Shown: piece by piece, positions 7,337-16,953 of the stretch
Layout: each line of letters opens with the position of its first letter
Position numbering within the stretch: position 1 is the first letter of the stretch
Assembly: GCA_017436865.1 (NCBI GenBank)
Contig: JAFSCH010000064.1
Span: forward strand, 1-32,782
Direction of reading: 5' to 3'
Source: Lachnospiraceae bacterium
GTDB taxonomy: Bacteria > Bacillota > Clostridia > Lachnospirales > Lachnospiraceae
DNA length: 32,782 nt
Notes under the pieces: generated by a model
Told to the model about the DNA's origin: nothing
Database searches by the model: none
What the model saw: only the letters and a program-made list of their open reading frames with translations
Position numbers and translations under genes: made by a program

Positions 7337-8275
7337 TTATCTTGCACCCTTATCATATGGAATACCTTCTGCCTTTGGTGCTTGTGAGTTCTTAGATGTA
7401 AATGCTAGAATTACCATGGATGCAATAAATGGCATCATATCATAGATATTCTTGGATAAACCTAAATCCGCCAAAAATGTTGCATCTGCAATATTCGCTA
7501 AAGACTTGAATATCGCAAAAAACACGGCGGCACCAGCAATTCGGAATGGTTTCCACTGACCAAAAATCATAACTGCAAGAGCAAGGAATCCAAAGCCTGT
7601 TACACCTACCTCAAAGTTCCAGATAGATACCGAAGGTACAATATATGCAAATCCTCCTAAACCACCTAAAAACCCTGAAATCATGACACCCGTATATCTC
7701 CATTGATACACATTAATACCTACTGAATCAGCCGCCTGCGGATGCTCTCCACAGGAACGAAGTCTTAACCCATATTTTGTTTTATATAAAAACAAAAATG
7801 ATACTATAAGAAGAACAATCCCTATAATCAGAAAAATATTATAAGTTAAATCTCCTGCCGTAAAAATAAATGGTTCATTCGAATAAGTAAGCTTTGCAGA
7901 AGCTGAACCTTTTCCTTCTGAGGTGCCGTTATTATATGCCTTAACAATAACTACTGCCGCCGCTGTTGCCAACATATTGAGTGCCGTACCACCAATGGTC
8001 TGATCTGCTTTTAATGTAATCGCTGAGAATCCCAAAAGCAAAGAATATAACATACCTGCAACAGCACTTGCAAGAATGGAAACTACTACTAGCAATGTTG
8101 CTGGTAAAGCTTCTCCAAAGATAGCCAGTACCAGAATTCCAGCAAGACCACCTATTGCCATGATTCCCTCTAACGCAATGTTAATAACACCACTTCGTTC
8201 AGAAAACATGCCCCCAAGAGCTACCAGCATCAATACTACCGCATAAAGTAATGTATATTTTAATAATAAAAACAT
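7337..8275 (-). CDS. ABC nucleoside-type importer, permease 2 (NupQ/YufQ-like)
   Basis: This 312-residue polytopic membrane protein has 8-10 hydrophobic helices. Family features include GVINIALEGIMAIGGLAG near the N-terminus and GLRLRSCGEHPQAADSVGIN, the cytoplasmic coupling loop. It belongs to the branched-chain/BPD transport system 2 fold used by BMP-type importers of nucleosides. Its ATG shares one base with the stop of permease 1 (TAATG-like junction), which suggests translational coupling and a heterodimeric channel. Gene order matches Bacillus subtilis nupNOPQ (guanosine uptake); the substrate here is inferred only from that resemblance. Confidence 0.92.
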   Translation of the reverse strand: MFLLLKYTLLYAVVLMLVALGGMFSERSGVINIALEGIMAIGGLAGILVLAIFGEALPATLLVVVSILASAVAGMLYSLLLGFSAITLKADQTIGGTALNMLATAAAVVIVKAYNNGTSEGKGSASAKLTYSNEPFIFTAGDLTYNIFLIIGIVLLIVSFLFLYKTKYGLRLRSCGEHPQAADSVGINVYQWRYTGVMISGFLGGLGGFAYIVPSVSIWNFEVGVTGFGFLALAVMIFGQWKPFRIAGAAVFFAIFKSLANIADATFLADLGLSKNIYDMMPFIASMVILAFTSKNSQAPKAEGIPYDKGAR

Positions 8276-9405
8276 TATTCCGTAGCCCCCTTTCCAGCTT
8301 CTGATGTTTGCTTCTCATTTTTCTTTTTTCGTATCGCCTGAACGATTACACCTCTAAATAAAGAGACAAAAGCACATAGATAAATTATAACCGCTATAAT
8401 AACATCTGCTATTTCGGGTTGAAAATACTTTGTTGGAAGATATCCACCACCAACCGTAATATGGGAAATAAATAATGCTGCAAAGATAACGCCAATCGGA
8501 TTACTTAAAGCAAGTAATGCGACTGGAATTCCGTTGAATCCCATTGTCGGAAGTGCTGTACTTATCTGTGGATTCCACTCCGCCACACCGGACAGATAAT
8601 ATAAACCCGCGCCTATACCTGCAAGCGCCCCTGCAATCACCATAGATAAGACAATATTTTTCTTGTCATTAATACCAGCATACTTTGCTGCATCCTTACT
8701 ATGGCCACATGCTTTCAATTCATAGCCAAAGGTTGTCTTATTTATGATGATATATACTACTATTGCGATTGTAATAGCGATAAAAATAGCAATCGTTGTT
8801 GATTTTGTTTTAAATATCTGATTAAGACCAAAATCCGGAATCAACGCCTGCGGTGCTGCACTACGAAGTGTATAGGTCTTGGTTGTCTTTAAGTCATACA
8901 TATCACCAAGTACACCCTTATAAATCAGCTCATTCACACCATAAAGGCCAATCCAATTAAACATAATCGCTGTAATAACTTCATTTACATTAAAATATGC
9001 CTTAAAAATACCAGGTATCGCTCCCCAGAAAGCCCCAAATACCATTGCTGCCAAAAGGCAAACAAACCAAGGTGCCTTCAGAACCAGTGCAAAATACAAC
9101 GCGCCAAAAGCTCCCACGGTATATTGTCCTGCTGCTCCAATATTAAATAGGCCTGTCTTAAATGCAAATGCCACCGAAAGTCCTGTCATTATCAATGGTG
9201 CTGCTTGTCCTAGAACTGTTCCGATGCCTTTTGGCATTAAATAAAAACCACCACGAATAATTCTACTAAAGCCCTCTAATGCCTGTCCGCTATTAATGCA
9301 AAAAAGAATGATTAAGCCCACCAAAAGTCCGATTGCGATACAAATTAGAGAAGCTATTATCGATACTATAGCACCTGACAAATCTACTTTTGTCTTTTTT
9401 TTCAT
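8275..9405 (-). CDS. ABC nucleoside-type importer, permease 1 (NupP/YufP-like)
   Basis: This is an integral membrane permease of about 376 residues with a basic N-terminus (MKKKTKVDLSG) and many hydrophobic helices. It carries the family coupling loop GYELKACGHSKDAAKYAGIN and the FKTGLFNIGAAGQY segment. It pairs with the downstream permease. Two starts are possible: the ATG at 9405, 13 bases after GGAAAGG, or the ATG at 9417, only one base from it. I chose 9405 for the basic start and reported the ambiguity. Two intercistronic hairpins (9444-9502) separate it from the ATPase gene. Confidence 0.92.
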   Translation of the reverse strand: MKKKTKVDLSGAIVSIIASLICIAIGLLVGLIILFCINSGQALEGFSRIIRGGFYLMPKGIGTVLGQAAPLIMTGLSVAFAFKTGLFNIGAAGQYTVGAFGALYFALVLKAPWFVCLLAAMVFGAFWGAIPGIFKAYFNVNEVITAIMFNWIGLYGVNELIYKGVLGDMYDLKTTKTYTLRSAAPQALIPDFGLNQIFKTKSTTIAIFIAITIAIVVYIIINKTTFGYELKACGHSKDAAKYAGINDKKNIVLSMVIAGALAGIGAGLYYLSGVAEWNPQISTALPTMGFNGIPVALLALSNPIGVIFAALFISHITVGGGYLPTKYFQPEIADVIIAVIIYLCAFVSLFRGVIVQAIRKKKNEKQTSEAGKGATE

Positions 9406-9443
9406 ACTACTAACCATGCCTTTCCAGTACCTGCAAACTTTAC

Positions 9444-9502
9444 AGGTGCTTTAGCACCTTACGCAGGCACAAATTTATGTGTGAAATATTCATTTTTCAC
9501 AC
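9444..9502 (-). other. two intercistronic hairpins
   Basis: The gap between the ATPase and permease genes contains two hairpins: GTGTGAAA/TTTCACAC (9479-9486 with 9495-9502), directly after the ATPase stop, and AGGTGC-TTTA-GCACCT (9444-9459), shortly before the permease ribosome site. Neither has a U-run, so I read them as RNA stability or processing elements rather than terminators. Confidence 0.5.
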
Positions 9503-11041
9503 TTATTCCATAGATACTGTATCTTTTTTAGCTCCAGCCATATACAGTCCTAATTCTTCTACTGTTGTCTTTTCAGGATAAAGCTGACCTACAATTTCAC
9601 CCTCATACATCACAAGGATTCTATCAGCTACATTCATAACCTCATCAAGCTCTAAAGACACTAGTAAAACTGCTTTTCCCTTATCTCTTTGTGCCACAAG
9701 CTGACTATGAATATATTCAATTGCACCTACATCCAGACCTCTTGTTGGCTGTACTGCTACCAGTAAATCCGGATTCTTATCAATTTCTCGGGCAATGATT
9801 GCTTTTTGCTGATTACCACCAGACATGCTTCTAGTTATGGTAATTGGCCCCTGACCACTTCTCACATCATATTGTTCAATCAATCCTTGTGCATATTCTC
9901 TTACAGCTCCTTGCTTAATAAAGCCATTCTTCTGGAACTGAGTATCCCAATAACGTTGCAATACCATATTCTGCTCTATGGTATAATCCAATACCAAGCC
10001 ATGCTTATGTCTATCCTCCGGAATATGACTCATTCCACTCTTCGAACGCTCTCGAATCGATGCTTTTGAAATATCCACTCCATTAAAAGTAATCGTTCCT
10101 TCCGTCATTTTCTCTAAGCCAGTTAATGCATGCACAAATTCTGTCTGACCATTCCCATCAATGCCTGCAATACATACGATTTCTCCCTTTCTTACGTTAA
10201 GAGATACTTTCTTTACAGCATTGTTTTTATGAAGTTTGCTAGGAACTGTCATATTCTCAATTTTAAGAACCGTTTCTCCTGGATTTGCAGGCTTCTTTTC
10301 TACCTTAAAATTTACATCACGGCCTACCATCATCTTAGAAAGTTCTTCCTTGGTCGTATCCTTTATATCAACTGTTCCGATATATTTTCCTTTTCTTAAA
10401 ATCGTACAACGGTCAGCAACTTCCATAATCTCATTTAACTTATGTGTAATAAAGAGAATCGACTTTCCTTCCTTAGCAAGATTTTTCATAATCTTCATCA
10501 ACTCATCGATTTCCTGTGGTGTCAAAACGGCTGTCGGCTCATCAAAAATCAAAATTTCATTTTCTCGATATAACATCTTGAGAATTTCTGTTCTTTGTTG
10601 CATTCCTACTGTAATATCAGAAATCAACGCATCCGGATTTACCTTTAAGCCATATTTTTCACTTAGTTCAACAACCTTTTCTCTTGCACCTTTTTTACTT
10701 AAGAAAAGTCCCTTTGTCGGTTCAATGCCAAGGATAATGTTATCTAATACCGAAAAACATTCAACCAGTTTAAAGTGTTGATGCACCATACCAATATTCA
10801 ATGCATTGGCGTCGTTTGGATTATTAATTTTAACTTCTTTACCATTCTTCTTAATCATTCCTGAAGTCGGCTGATACAGTCCAAACAAAATACTCATAAG
10901 AGTTGACTTACCTGCACCATTCTCTCCAAGTAACGCATGAATCTCACCTTTTTTTAACTGCAAGGTAACATTATCATTAGCCTTGATGCCCGGAAACTCT
11001 TTTGTAATGTTTAACATTTCAATAATGTAACCATTTTCCAT
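9503..11041 (-). CDS. ABC nucleoside-type importer, ATP-binding protein (NupO/YufO-like)
   Basis: This 512-residue protein is a fusion of two ABC domains. The N-terminal domain has Walker A GENGAGKST (39-47), signature TVGMQQR and Walker B ILIFDEPTA. The C-terminal domain has a degenerate P-loop, AGIDGNGQTEF, in place of GxGKS/T, while keeping the signature SMSGGNQQK and PTRGLDVGA. This asymmetry is normal for sugar and nucleoside importers, in which one site hydrolyses ATP poorly. It would drive the two permeases on the cytoplasmic face. It follows the lipoprotein gene after a strong hairpin. Confidence 0.95.
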   Translation of the reverse strand: MENGYIIEMLNITKEFPGIKANDNVTLQLKKGEIHALLGENGAGKSTLMSILFGLYQPTSGMIKKNGKEVKINNPNDANALNIGMVHQHFKLVECFSVLDNIILGIEPTKGLFLSKKGAREKVVELSEKYGLKVNPDALISDITVGMQQRTEILKMLYRENEILIFDEPTAVLTPQEIDELMKIMKNLAKEGKSILFITHKLNEIMEVADRCTILRKGKYIGTVDIKDTTKEELSKMMVGRDVNFKVEKKPANPGETVLKIENMTVPSKLHKNNAVKKVSLNVRKGEIVCIAGIDGNGQTEFVHALTGLEKMTEGTITFNGVDISKASIRERSKSGMSHIPEDRHKHGLVLDYTIEQNMVLQRYWDTQFQKNGFIKQGAVREYAQGLIEQYDVRSGQGPITITRSMSGGNQQKAIIAREIDKNPDLLVAVQPTRGLDVGAIEYIHSQLVAQRDKGKAVLLVSLELDEVMNVADRILVMYEGEIVGQLYPEKTTVEELGLYMAGAKKDTVSME

Positions 11042-11082
11042 AATCCATATATCCTTTTCTTAGAGTTTTAATCATTTCCTTA

Positions 11083-11112
11083 AAAAAGGGAGGGAACATC
11101 CTTCCCTCCCTT
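11083..11112 (-). terminator. intra-operon (probably partial) terminator after BMP lipoprotein gene
   Basis: On the minus strand there is a perfect 11-bp stem AAGGGAGGGAA / TTCCCTCCCTT (11102-11112 with 11086-11096), a 5-base loop and a T-run. It sits between the binding protein gene and the ATPase gene. No other promoter is obvious before the ATPase, so partial read-through would give more lipoprotein than transporter core, a common arrangement. Confidence 0.75.
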
Positions 11113-11129
11113 ATGATTAACAGTTTCAA

Positions 11130-12218
11130 TTAATCAATGTAATTTACTGTTGTCTTTTCACTTACTGTCGGCTGGTTCTCTGTATCGTTGGAAATTGTGA
11201 TAGAACCATCCTTAATACTCTTTAACTGTGCATTATAATCATCCTTTGTATAGGTCTTAAATGCCCATGAGTCACCATCTGTTGGAAGTCCTAGATAATC
11301 ACCATCAGCTAAGCCAAGGTTTTGAATCTGTCCACCAATTGTATCCCATTCACCTTTATAGAAAGTATCAAGCTTGTCTACTACGGTTGCTGTAAGTCCC
11401 TTCATCGCAGATGTTAATACTGGATTATAAGCTTTTCCTTCACCAACAGAATACTGGTCAACATCAACACCAATAATCATACCATTGTAGTTAAGAGCAG
11501 CTTCCAATGCTGATGTATAAATACCACCACCACATGCGAATACAATTTCTGTTCCTTCAGAATACCAGCTATCCATCTTTGCTGTGATGCTAGCATCACC
11601 TTGGAACTGTCCTCCGTATGTGTACTTCACTTCAACATCAACGCCTAACTCCTGTGCTGCTGCATCAATTCCCTGAATATATCCATAACCATATCTGATT
11701 ACCGCTGGAACTGCCATACCGCCAAGGAAACCAAGCTTCGTATAACCATCCTTTACAGCTGCGTAACCTGCAAGATAGCCTGCCTGTTCTTCGCTAAATG
11801 TACATGCATACGCATTTGCTTCAATTGGTGCTGTCATATCACCTTTGGAAACATCCAATGCAATAAATCTAACATCCGGATAAGTTGCCTGAACTTCTGA
11901 AAGTGTCTCGCCAAACAAATAACCAGGTAATACAATCACTGATGCGCCTTCACTAACTGCTAAATCAATCTGATTAATTCTCTCTTCTGTACTGTCTTCT
12001 ATTGGCTGATAGTATGTATATTCAATACCATTTGCATCACCATACTGTACAACACCTTCCCAAGAAGCCTGATTAAAAGATTCATCATCAATCGTTCCTA
12101 CGTCCGTAACAAGAGCAATTTTTCCTTTTTCCTCCGCGGGTGTCTCTGCACTTCCACATGCTACCAAAGACATTACCATAGCAGAAGCTAACATAAGTGA
12201 TAATACTTTCTTCTTCAT
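11130..12218 (-). CDS. BMP-family lipoprotein, nucleoside-type substrate-binding protein
   Basis: This 362-residue exported protein has a lysine-rich signal peptide (MKKKVLSLMLASAMVMS) ending in the lipobox LVAC, so it should be lipid-anchored on the outer face of the membrane. The mature part has the PnrA/BMP fold signatures VTDVGTIDDESFNQASWEG, GYLAGYAA and FACGGGIYTSALEAA. Family members bind purine nucleosides. The start at 12218 is set by AAAGGAGG; an upstream in-frame ATG lacks a site. It is first in the importer operon, with a promoter at 12279-12307. Confidence 0.95.
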   Translation of the reverse strand: MKKKVLSLMLASAMVMSLVACGSAETPAEEKGKIALVTDVGTIDDESFNQASWEGVVQYGDANGIEYTYYQPIEDSTEERINQIDLAVSEGASVIVLPGYLFGETLSEVQATYPDVRFIALDVSKGDMTAPIEANAYACTFSEEQAGYLAGYAAVKDGYTKLGFLGGMAVPAVIRYGYGYIQGIDAAAQELGVDVEVKYTYGGQFQGDASITAKMDSWYSEGTEIVFACGGGIYTSALEAALNYNGMIIGVDVDQYSVGEGKAYNPVLTSAMKGLTATVVDKLDTFYKGEWDTIGGQIQNLGLADGDYLGLPTDGDSWAFKTYTKDDYNAQLKSIKDGSITISNDTENQPTVSEKTTVNYID

Positions 12219-12278
12219 TGTTTTTCCTCCTTTGAATGAAAACAAATATTGCAAAAATACTGCTCAATCATTTTTTTC

Positions 12279-12307
12279 ATAATATCATATTATGAAAAGA
12301 AACTCAA
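12279..12307 (-). promoter_or_regulatory. promoter of nucleoside importer operon
   Basis: On the minus strand there is a -35 TTGAGT (12302-12307), 17 nt and a -10 TATTAT (12279-12284). It gives a 5' untranslated region of about 55 bases ahead of the lipoprotein start. Confidence 0.65.
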
Positions 12308-12377
12308 TAAATAATACATTTCCTACAATTAATTAAATTACACTTTAGTACTACAACCATTTCATCGCACACTTCGC

Positions 12378-12408
12378 AAAAAGGCCAATCAAAATGATTG
12401 GTCTTTTT
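12378..12408 (-). terminator. terminator of glgC-glgD
   Basis: The long hairpin is AAAAAGACCAATCA / TGATTGGCCTTTTT on the minus strand (one mismatch, 3-base loop). It starts four bases after the glgD stop and ends in a T-run. The A-run on the 5' side makes it potentially bidirectional. Confidence 0.85.
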
Positions 12409-12412
12409 AACC

Positions 12413-13555
12413 TTATACAATTTGTCTCTTGGCAACATATACTTGGAAAGTATCGTTTCCTTTCAATCTCTTCCCTTCACTAATTGTTACGTTCTTATCC
12501 GTTATAATGTATTCAATGTCAGTATTTGCCTCAACAACTGTATCCTGCATAAGTACACAATTTTTAACTTTTGCACCTTTACCAATTTTTACGCCACGGA
12601 ACAGTACACAGTTCTCAACTTCTCCTTCGATTACGCATCCGTCTGCTGCCATCGTATTCTTAACTTGGCTGCCATTGAGGTAACGTGTCGGATTATCATC
12701 ACGAATCTTTGTATAGATCGGGTTTCCACTAAATAATGCATCCAAATTCTTTTCTTCTAATAGATTCATATTTTCATAGAAATAACTCTTTACATCATTG
12801 ATTCTAGCTACATATCCCTCATATCTATAGCCCTGAGCATTTAACTCCGGCACTCTTGGTGCAAGAACATCTCGTTCAAAATAAATTCTACCCTGAAGAT
12901 ATGCCTCATCTATTACCTTCACTAGCCTCTCTCTCTCCATCACAAAAATATTCATGCCTAGATTTTGAACACCGGAATCTACAGAATTCATATTTATTTT
13001 TGTCACTCTGGTACCATCCAAATCCATGGTAAAATACATGTCTTTGCCTTCAAAGTCCGGATTTTTAAAACTTTCCGGAATCGCCTGTCTATTATAAACA
13101 ATCGTTACATCTGCACCGCTTTCCACATGCGCATCCAATAATGCTTTAAAATCAAAGTTCATTGCAATGTTGGCATCTGATAAAACAACATATTTTTCTC
13201 TCTGCGACTGAATAAAACGTTTAATGCTTACTAGTGCCTCCACTCTTCCGTTATATACCTTAATATTTTTTTGTGCAAATGGCGGTACAATATTTAAACC
13301 ACCATTCTTACGTGTCAAATCCCATTCACGTCCTGAACCAAGGTGGTCCATAAGAGAATGATAATTCTTACGAACAATCAAGGAAATATTGTCAATTCCA
13401 CAATTTACCATACTGGAAATAACAAAGTCAGACATTCTGTAACGACTTGCAAAAGGTATGGAAGCCATCAGACGCTCACTCACCAATTCAGGAACAAGAG
13501 AATCATAACTATTTGGGAAAATAATACCCATTGCATCTGCATTGGAATTTACCAT
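12413..13555 (-). CDS. glgD: glucose-1-phosphate adenylyltransferase, regulatory subunit GlgD
   Basis: This 380-residue paralogue of GlgC has a nucleotidyltransferase-like N-domain and a left-handed beta-helix C-domain (hexapeptide-like repeats around [20 protein letters not shown]). The N-terminal catalytic loop is lost: where GlgC has [11 protein letters not shown], GlgD has [17 protein letters not shown]. Such subunits pair with GlgC to form the ADP-glucose pyrophosphorylase of Firmicutes and modulate its activity in glycogen synthesis. Its start overlaps the end of glgC by seven bases, so the two are probably translationally coupled. Confidence 0.95.
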   Translation of the reverse strand: MVNSNADAMGIIFPNSYDSLVPELVSERLMASIPFASRYRMSDFVISSMVNCGIDNISLIVRKNYHSLMDHLGSGREWDLTRKNGGLNIVPPFAQKNIKVYNGRVEALVSIKRFIQSQREKYVVLSDANIAMNFDFKALLDAHVESGADVTIVYNRQAIPESFKNPDFEGKDMYFTMDLDGTRVTKINMNSVDSGVQNLGMNIFVMERERLVKVIDEAYLQGRIYFERDVLAPRVPELNAQGYRYEGYVARINDVKSYFYENMNLLEEKNLDALFSGNPIYTKIRDDNPTRYLNGSQVKNTMAADGCVIEGEVENCVLFRGVKIGKGAKVKNCVLMQDTVVEANTDIEYIITDKNVTISEGKRLKGNDTFQVYVAKRQIV

Positions 13556-14757
13556 TGTTCGTCACCATCCTTTACATCGTTATAAATCATTGCCTTTGGT
13601 CCAATCTTAGCCATACCGCCAATCTTTACTCCTGAGGCTATCGTTGCCACACCATCCTCTTCTGCCGTTGGCATAGCTCCAACCACTGCATTATTACCAA
13701 TCACTGCATCTTCTGCAACGATACAGTGTTTTACGACTGCACCCGATTTGATAACAACGCCCCCCATTATAACAGCATCTTCAATTTCTGCTCCCTCTTC
13801 TACCGTAACGCCCGCAAAGAGAATCGAATGCTTTACATTTCCATTTACACGACATCCATCGGTAATCATGGAATTCTCTACTTTTGCATTCGCTCCAATT
13901 CTATGTCCTGTCATACCACTATTTCGGCTATAAATCTTCCACTGTTCATCAAACAAATCAATTCCACTATGTTCTGGATCCAGAACCTCCATATTTGCTT
14001 CCCATAGGGACGATATGGTTCCAACATCTTTCCAATAACCATCAAAATGATATGCATACATCTCTCTTCCATCTCTAAGAAGATTAGGGATAATATTATT
14101 ACCAAAATCATTCTGTGACTCAGGATCTGCCTCATCTTCTTCCAGATATTTTCTTAAAATATCCCAATTAAAGATATAAATACCCATAGATGCTAGATTA
14201 GACTTTGGATTCTTTGGCTTTTCTTGAAATTCTGTAATCTTGTCATTTTCATCTGCTACCATCAGGCCAAAACGAGATGCCTCTTCCCATGGAACTTCCA
14301 TAACTGCAACGCTGAACTCAGCTCCTTTTTCCTTATGAAATGCAAGAAAATCACTATAATCCTGTTTACATATCTGATCACCAGAAAGAATAATTACATA
14401 CTGTGGATCATACCTCTCAATGAACGAGATATTCTGATAAATTGCATTGGCAGTACCCTTGTACCAATCAGAACCAGAGGCCTGCTGATATGGCGGAAGA
14501 ATGTGAACTCCTCCATAAAGTCTGTCAAGATCCCACGGCTGACCATTTCCAATATATTCATTTAATACCATCGGCTGATACTGTGTAAGAATACCTACCG
14601 TATCAATTCCTGAATTCACACAATTTGATAATGGAAAATCTATAATACGATACTTTCCTCCAAAAGGAACTGCAGGCTTTGCTAACTTCTGTGTCAGAGC
14701 ATATAATCTAGCCCCCTGTCCACCAGCAAGAAGCATTGCTATTAACTCTTTTCCCAT
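13549..14757 (-). CDS. glgC: glucose-1-phosphate adenylyltransferase, catalytic subunit GlgC
   Basis: This 402-residue enzyme makes ADP-glucose from glucose-1-phosphate and ATP, the committed step of bacterial glycogen synthesis. The N-domain has [47 protein letters not shown] and the sugar-phosphate loop [11 protein letters not shown]. The C-domain is a beta-helix with repeated I/V-G/A steps. GAGGAG precedes the ATG. It is the first gene of the glgC-glgD operon. No branching enzyme, synthase or phosphorylase gene lies within the window. Confidence 0.96.
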   Translation of the reverse strand: MGKELIAMLLAGGQGARLYALTQKLAKPAVPFGGKYRIIDFPLSNCVNSGIDTVGILTQYQPMVLNEYIGNGQPWDLDRLYGGVHILPPYQQASGSDWYKGTANAIYQNISFIERYDPQYVIILSGDQICKQDYSDFLAFHKEKGAEFSVAVMEVPWEEASRFGLMVADENDKITEFQEKPKNPKSNLASMGIYIFNWDILRKYLEEDEADPESQNDFGNNIIPNLLRDGREMYAYHFDGYWKDVGTISSLWEANMEVLDPEHSGIDLFDEQWKIYSRNSGMTGHRIGANAKVENSMITDGCRVNGNVKHSILFAGVTVEEGAEIEDAVIMGGVVIKSGAVVKHCIVAEDAVIGNNAVVGAMPTAEEDGVATIASGVKIGGMAKIGPKAMIYNDVKDGDEQW

Positions 14758-14786
14758 TGCTTCTCCTCCTCTTTTACTATATTTTA

Positions 14787-14815
14787 AATATATGTAATTT
14801 TACCACAAAATTCAA
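14787..14815 (-). promoter_or_regulatory. candidate promoter of glgC-glgD
   Basis: On the minus strand there is a -35 TTGAAT (14810-14815), 17 nt and a -10 TATATT (14787-14792). An alternative is the extended -10 TGGTAAAAT slightly upstream. The -35 directly abuts the terminator of the preceding operon. Confidence 0.5.
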
Positions 14816-14843
14816 AAAAGTGCACTTGCAAATGTGCACTTTT
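14816..14843 (-). terminator. terminator of the DUF5717-DUF5716 operon
   Basis: The 10-bp perfect stem AAAAGTGCAC / GTGCACTTTT, with an 8-base loop, is followed by more T on the minus strand. It lies 57 bases past the last gene of the four-gene operon. Confidence 0.8.
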
Positions 14844-14900
14844 CACAATTTTCCCATATTTACCAAATTTATGTTATCGATTTTGGACTTATTTTTTAGC

Positions 14901-16088
14901 TTACATTGCTTTTTCATATTCAGAAACCATATCTAGAATTTTTTTTGCATATTCAGGAAACTTTTGCACTAAGTCTTTTACTTCATCCTGTGCATCTTGT
15001 GCCGCTTTCGCATTATATTCCATCTGTTTTCTTAGTTTCTGCCTTCTAATAATCAATCCATGTCTGATTTCTACCATTTCCTTGCTGTTGTATAAAGCCT
15101 CTGCCTGATGAAGCCAAACATTCGGATCCTGAACTTTACATTTTCTCAACAGTTTAATTAACGCCGCCTGGTTAAAATCCAAATCTTTCTGAAGCTGACA
15201 TTCTTCTTCTCGCTGTTTTTTCTCTTCTTCATATTTTCCCCACAGCCTCTTCAAATCAGTCGAATTGTCCACATCGTACTTGGTATAAAGATAATCCAAT
15301 AAATTCGTATTATTTACATAACGAATTTTGACCGTATTCTGTAATAACACAATTTTATTCATAGCTTTATTCACTCTTACCAGTTCTCTTTCACTATCAC
15401 CATGCTTTACATATACCAGTGTTAGAGCTGTCGCCGCTATCAAAACTGCAATTAAATACCCTATTGTTACATCCAGTTCAAAAGTTACTCCAAGAATTGC
15501 TAACAGTATCATCAAAAATACCATAGAACCAACACAAATAGTTGTCATCCCCTTCATATTCTTCTGTCCATTCTGTAACTCATTTTTCCGAAACAGATAT
15601 GCCTGTTTTTCTCCCTCCAAGCGGTTCAAATCACGCTTTACCAGTACTTGATATTCTTCCGTTTTCTTTAACTTATCATAACCAGCCGGCATATATTCCG
15701 AAATTCGCTCCATATGAAGATACTGTTCCTCCGACATGATAAGCTTTCTCTCTTGCTTCTGCTTATGACTATTCTCTATTTCTACCAACTTCTTAGCCAT
15801 ATCAGCAATCTGCGTTTTCAGTTCCGGTGGCAAAGCCTCTATTTCCTCCATATCCGTCAAATATGAAGTTACGAGATTGTATTCTCCTCCAAGCGTTTCC
15901 AATTCTTTTGATGCCACTGCCATCTGCTCTAAGCACGCTTTTACATACCGTTCTCTCTGTCTTTTGTCGTGTACATCTACATCGTCCCTTTTTAGACTAA
16001 CTTCTTCCTCACTCGGAACATATTCAACTTCTTGTGGTTGTACCTTTCTTCTGCCAAATTTCCCCTTCATGTTTCTTAATAATCCCAT
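14901..16088 (-). CDS. coiled-coil protein with two membrane helices, fourth gene of DUF5717 operon
   Basis: I do not recognise a named domain in this 395-residue protein. After a basic N-terminus (MGLLRNMKGKFGRRK) comes a long charged helical region (about 40-180) likely to form coiled coil. Two hydrophobic helices follow (about 181-203 and 207-227), and then a second charged helical region to the end. No signal peptide is present, so both arms are probably cytoplasmic with a membrane hairpin between them. The start is set by AAGGGGGAG four bases before the ATG. It is the last gene of the operon, 31 bases after the TPR-like gene, and could be the membrane anchor of the system. That role is inference. 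Confidence 0.8.
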   Translation of the reverse strand: MGLLRNMKGKFGRRKVQPQEVEYVPSEEEVSLKRDDVDVHDKRQRERYVKACLEQMAVASKELETLGGEYNLVTSYLTDMEEIEALPPELKTQIADMAKKLVEIENSHKQKQERKLIMSEEQYLHMERISEYMPAGYDKLKKTEEYQVLVKRDLNRLEGEKQAYLFRKNELQNGQKNMKGMTTICVGSMVFLMILLAILGVTFELDVTIGYLIAVLIAATALTLVYVKHGDSERELVRVNKAMNKIVLLQNTVKIRYVNNTNLLDYLYTKYDVDNSTDLKRLWGKYEEEKKQREEECQLQKDLDFNQAALIKLLRKCKVQDPNVWLHQAEALYNSKEMVEIRHGLIIRRQKLRKQMEYNAKAAQDAQDEVKDLVQKFPEYAKKILDMVSEYEKAM

Positions 16089-16119
16089 GATACTCCCCCT
16101 TACTGTAACCATTCAGCCT

Positions 16120-16932
16120 CTACATAGTCTGTCTTCTGTAATCCTCTTTCAGTTTTTGTATCAGATCCCCTTTTTCCTGATTATAAGATACATTCTCTTT
16201 CCATTCTTCTAGAAGAGCCTTCTGTTTGGAATTTATCCACGCTTCTTCTGCTTCAAGCATACTTTGTTCTACTTCATCAAAATCTTCCCACCATCCAGCA
16301 TGTTCTCTCTTAAAATTGCCGAAATCAAAATCTGTCATCGCTTTTCGCTTTGCTAAAATATATGCCTGTCTTGTTTGTTTTGTTTCTGCTAAACGATATG
16401 ACTCAAAATAATACTCTGCTGCCAATTCAAATTCAAAATTCATTGCATACACAGATGCCATATTATAGAAAAGCATGGCTCTTATATCTATATCCTGCTT
16501 CGGCGTTTGCGCCAATAATTCCATATAGATACCAAGTGCTTGTCTAAACTTACCTGTTTGGTAAAAATATTCTGCTCTTTTCTTCAGCCTTTCAAACGCC
16601 GACAATTCCGCTTGTTCCTTTAAAAATCGGTCAACTTTACGTATAATATTCTCATCATAAATTGCTGTTTTTTCTAAAATCGTAGTAACAAATGCTGCCG
16701 CTGACACATGCTTTCTGATATATATATCCAACTCATCTGCCAATTCCTGCATACCACATTCCGTACGAATCCAGTCTACCAGTTCCTGACTAACAATATC
16801 ATAATCAAAGAAAAATATCTTATCTATAAAATAATAACACAATTCTTCAATAGAATACAGATAAATATCTGATAATTTTACATAAAATGGTTTTTTTGCA
16901 TAACTTCCTATGCATAAATGCACATTATTCAC
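16120..16932 (-). CDS. TPR-like helical protein, third gene of DUF5717 operon
   Basis: This 270-residue soluble protein has no signal or membrane segment. Residues about 110-200 look like tetratricopeptide repeats: FERLKKRAEYFYQTGKFRQA and then MLFYNMASVYAMNFEFELAA both show the W/Y-G/A-Y-A spacing. The N-terminal 100 residues are helical without a clear family. The C-terminus is a charged helix. The ribosome site is poor: AAAGAGG lies 16 bases before the ATG, so translation may depend on coupling to the preceding gene, which ends 21 bases upstream. TPR folds usually mediate protein contacts; a scaffold or adaptor role is inference. Confidence 0.78.
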   Translation of the reverse strand: MNNVHLCIGSYAKKPFYVKLSDIYLYSIEELCYYFIDKIFFFDYDIVSQELVDWIRTECGMQELADELDIYIRKHVSAAAFVTTILEKTAIYDENIIRKVDRFLKEQAELSAFERLKKRAEYFYQTGKFRQALGIYMELLAQTPKQDIDIRAMLFYNMASVYAMNFEFELAAEYYFESYRLAETKQTRQAYILAKRKAMTDFDFGNFKREHAGWWEDFDEVEQSMLEAEEAWINSKQKALLEEWKENVSYNQEKGDLIQKLKEDYRRQTM

Positions 16933-16953
16933 TACAATACTTTGCCTCTTTCA

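Noticed and set aside
10236-10781. Plus-strand open frame of 181 codons
   Set aside because: It is antisense within the ABC ATPase gene, which has all its motifs; there is no ribosome site or homology.
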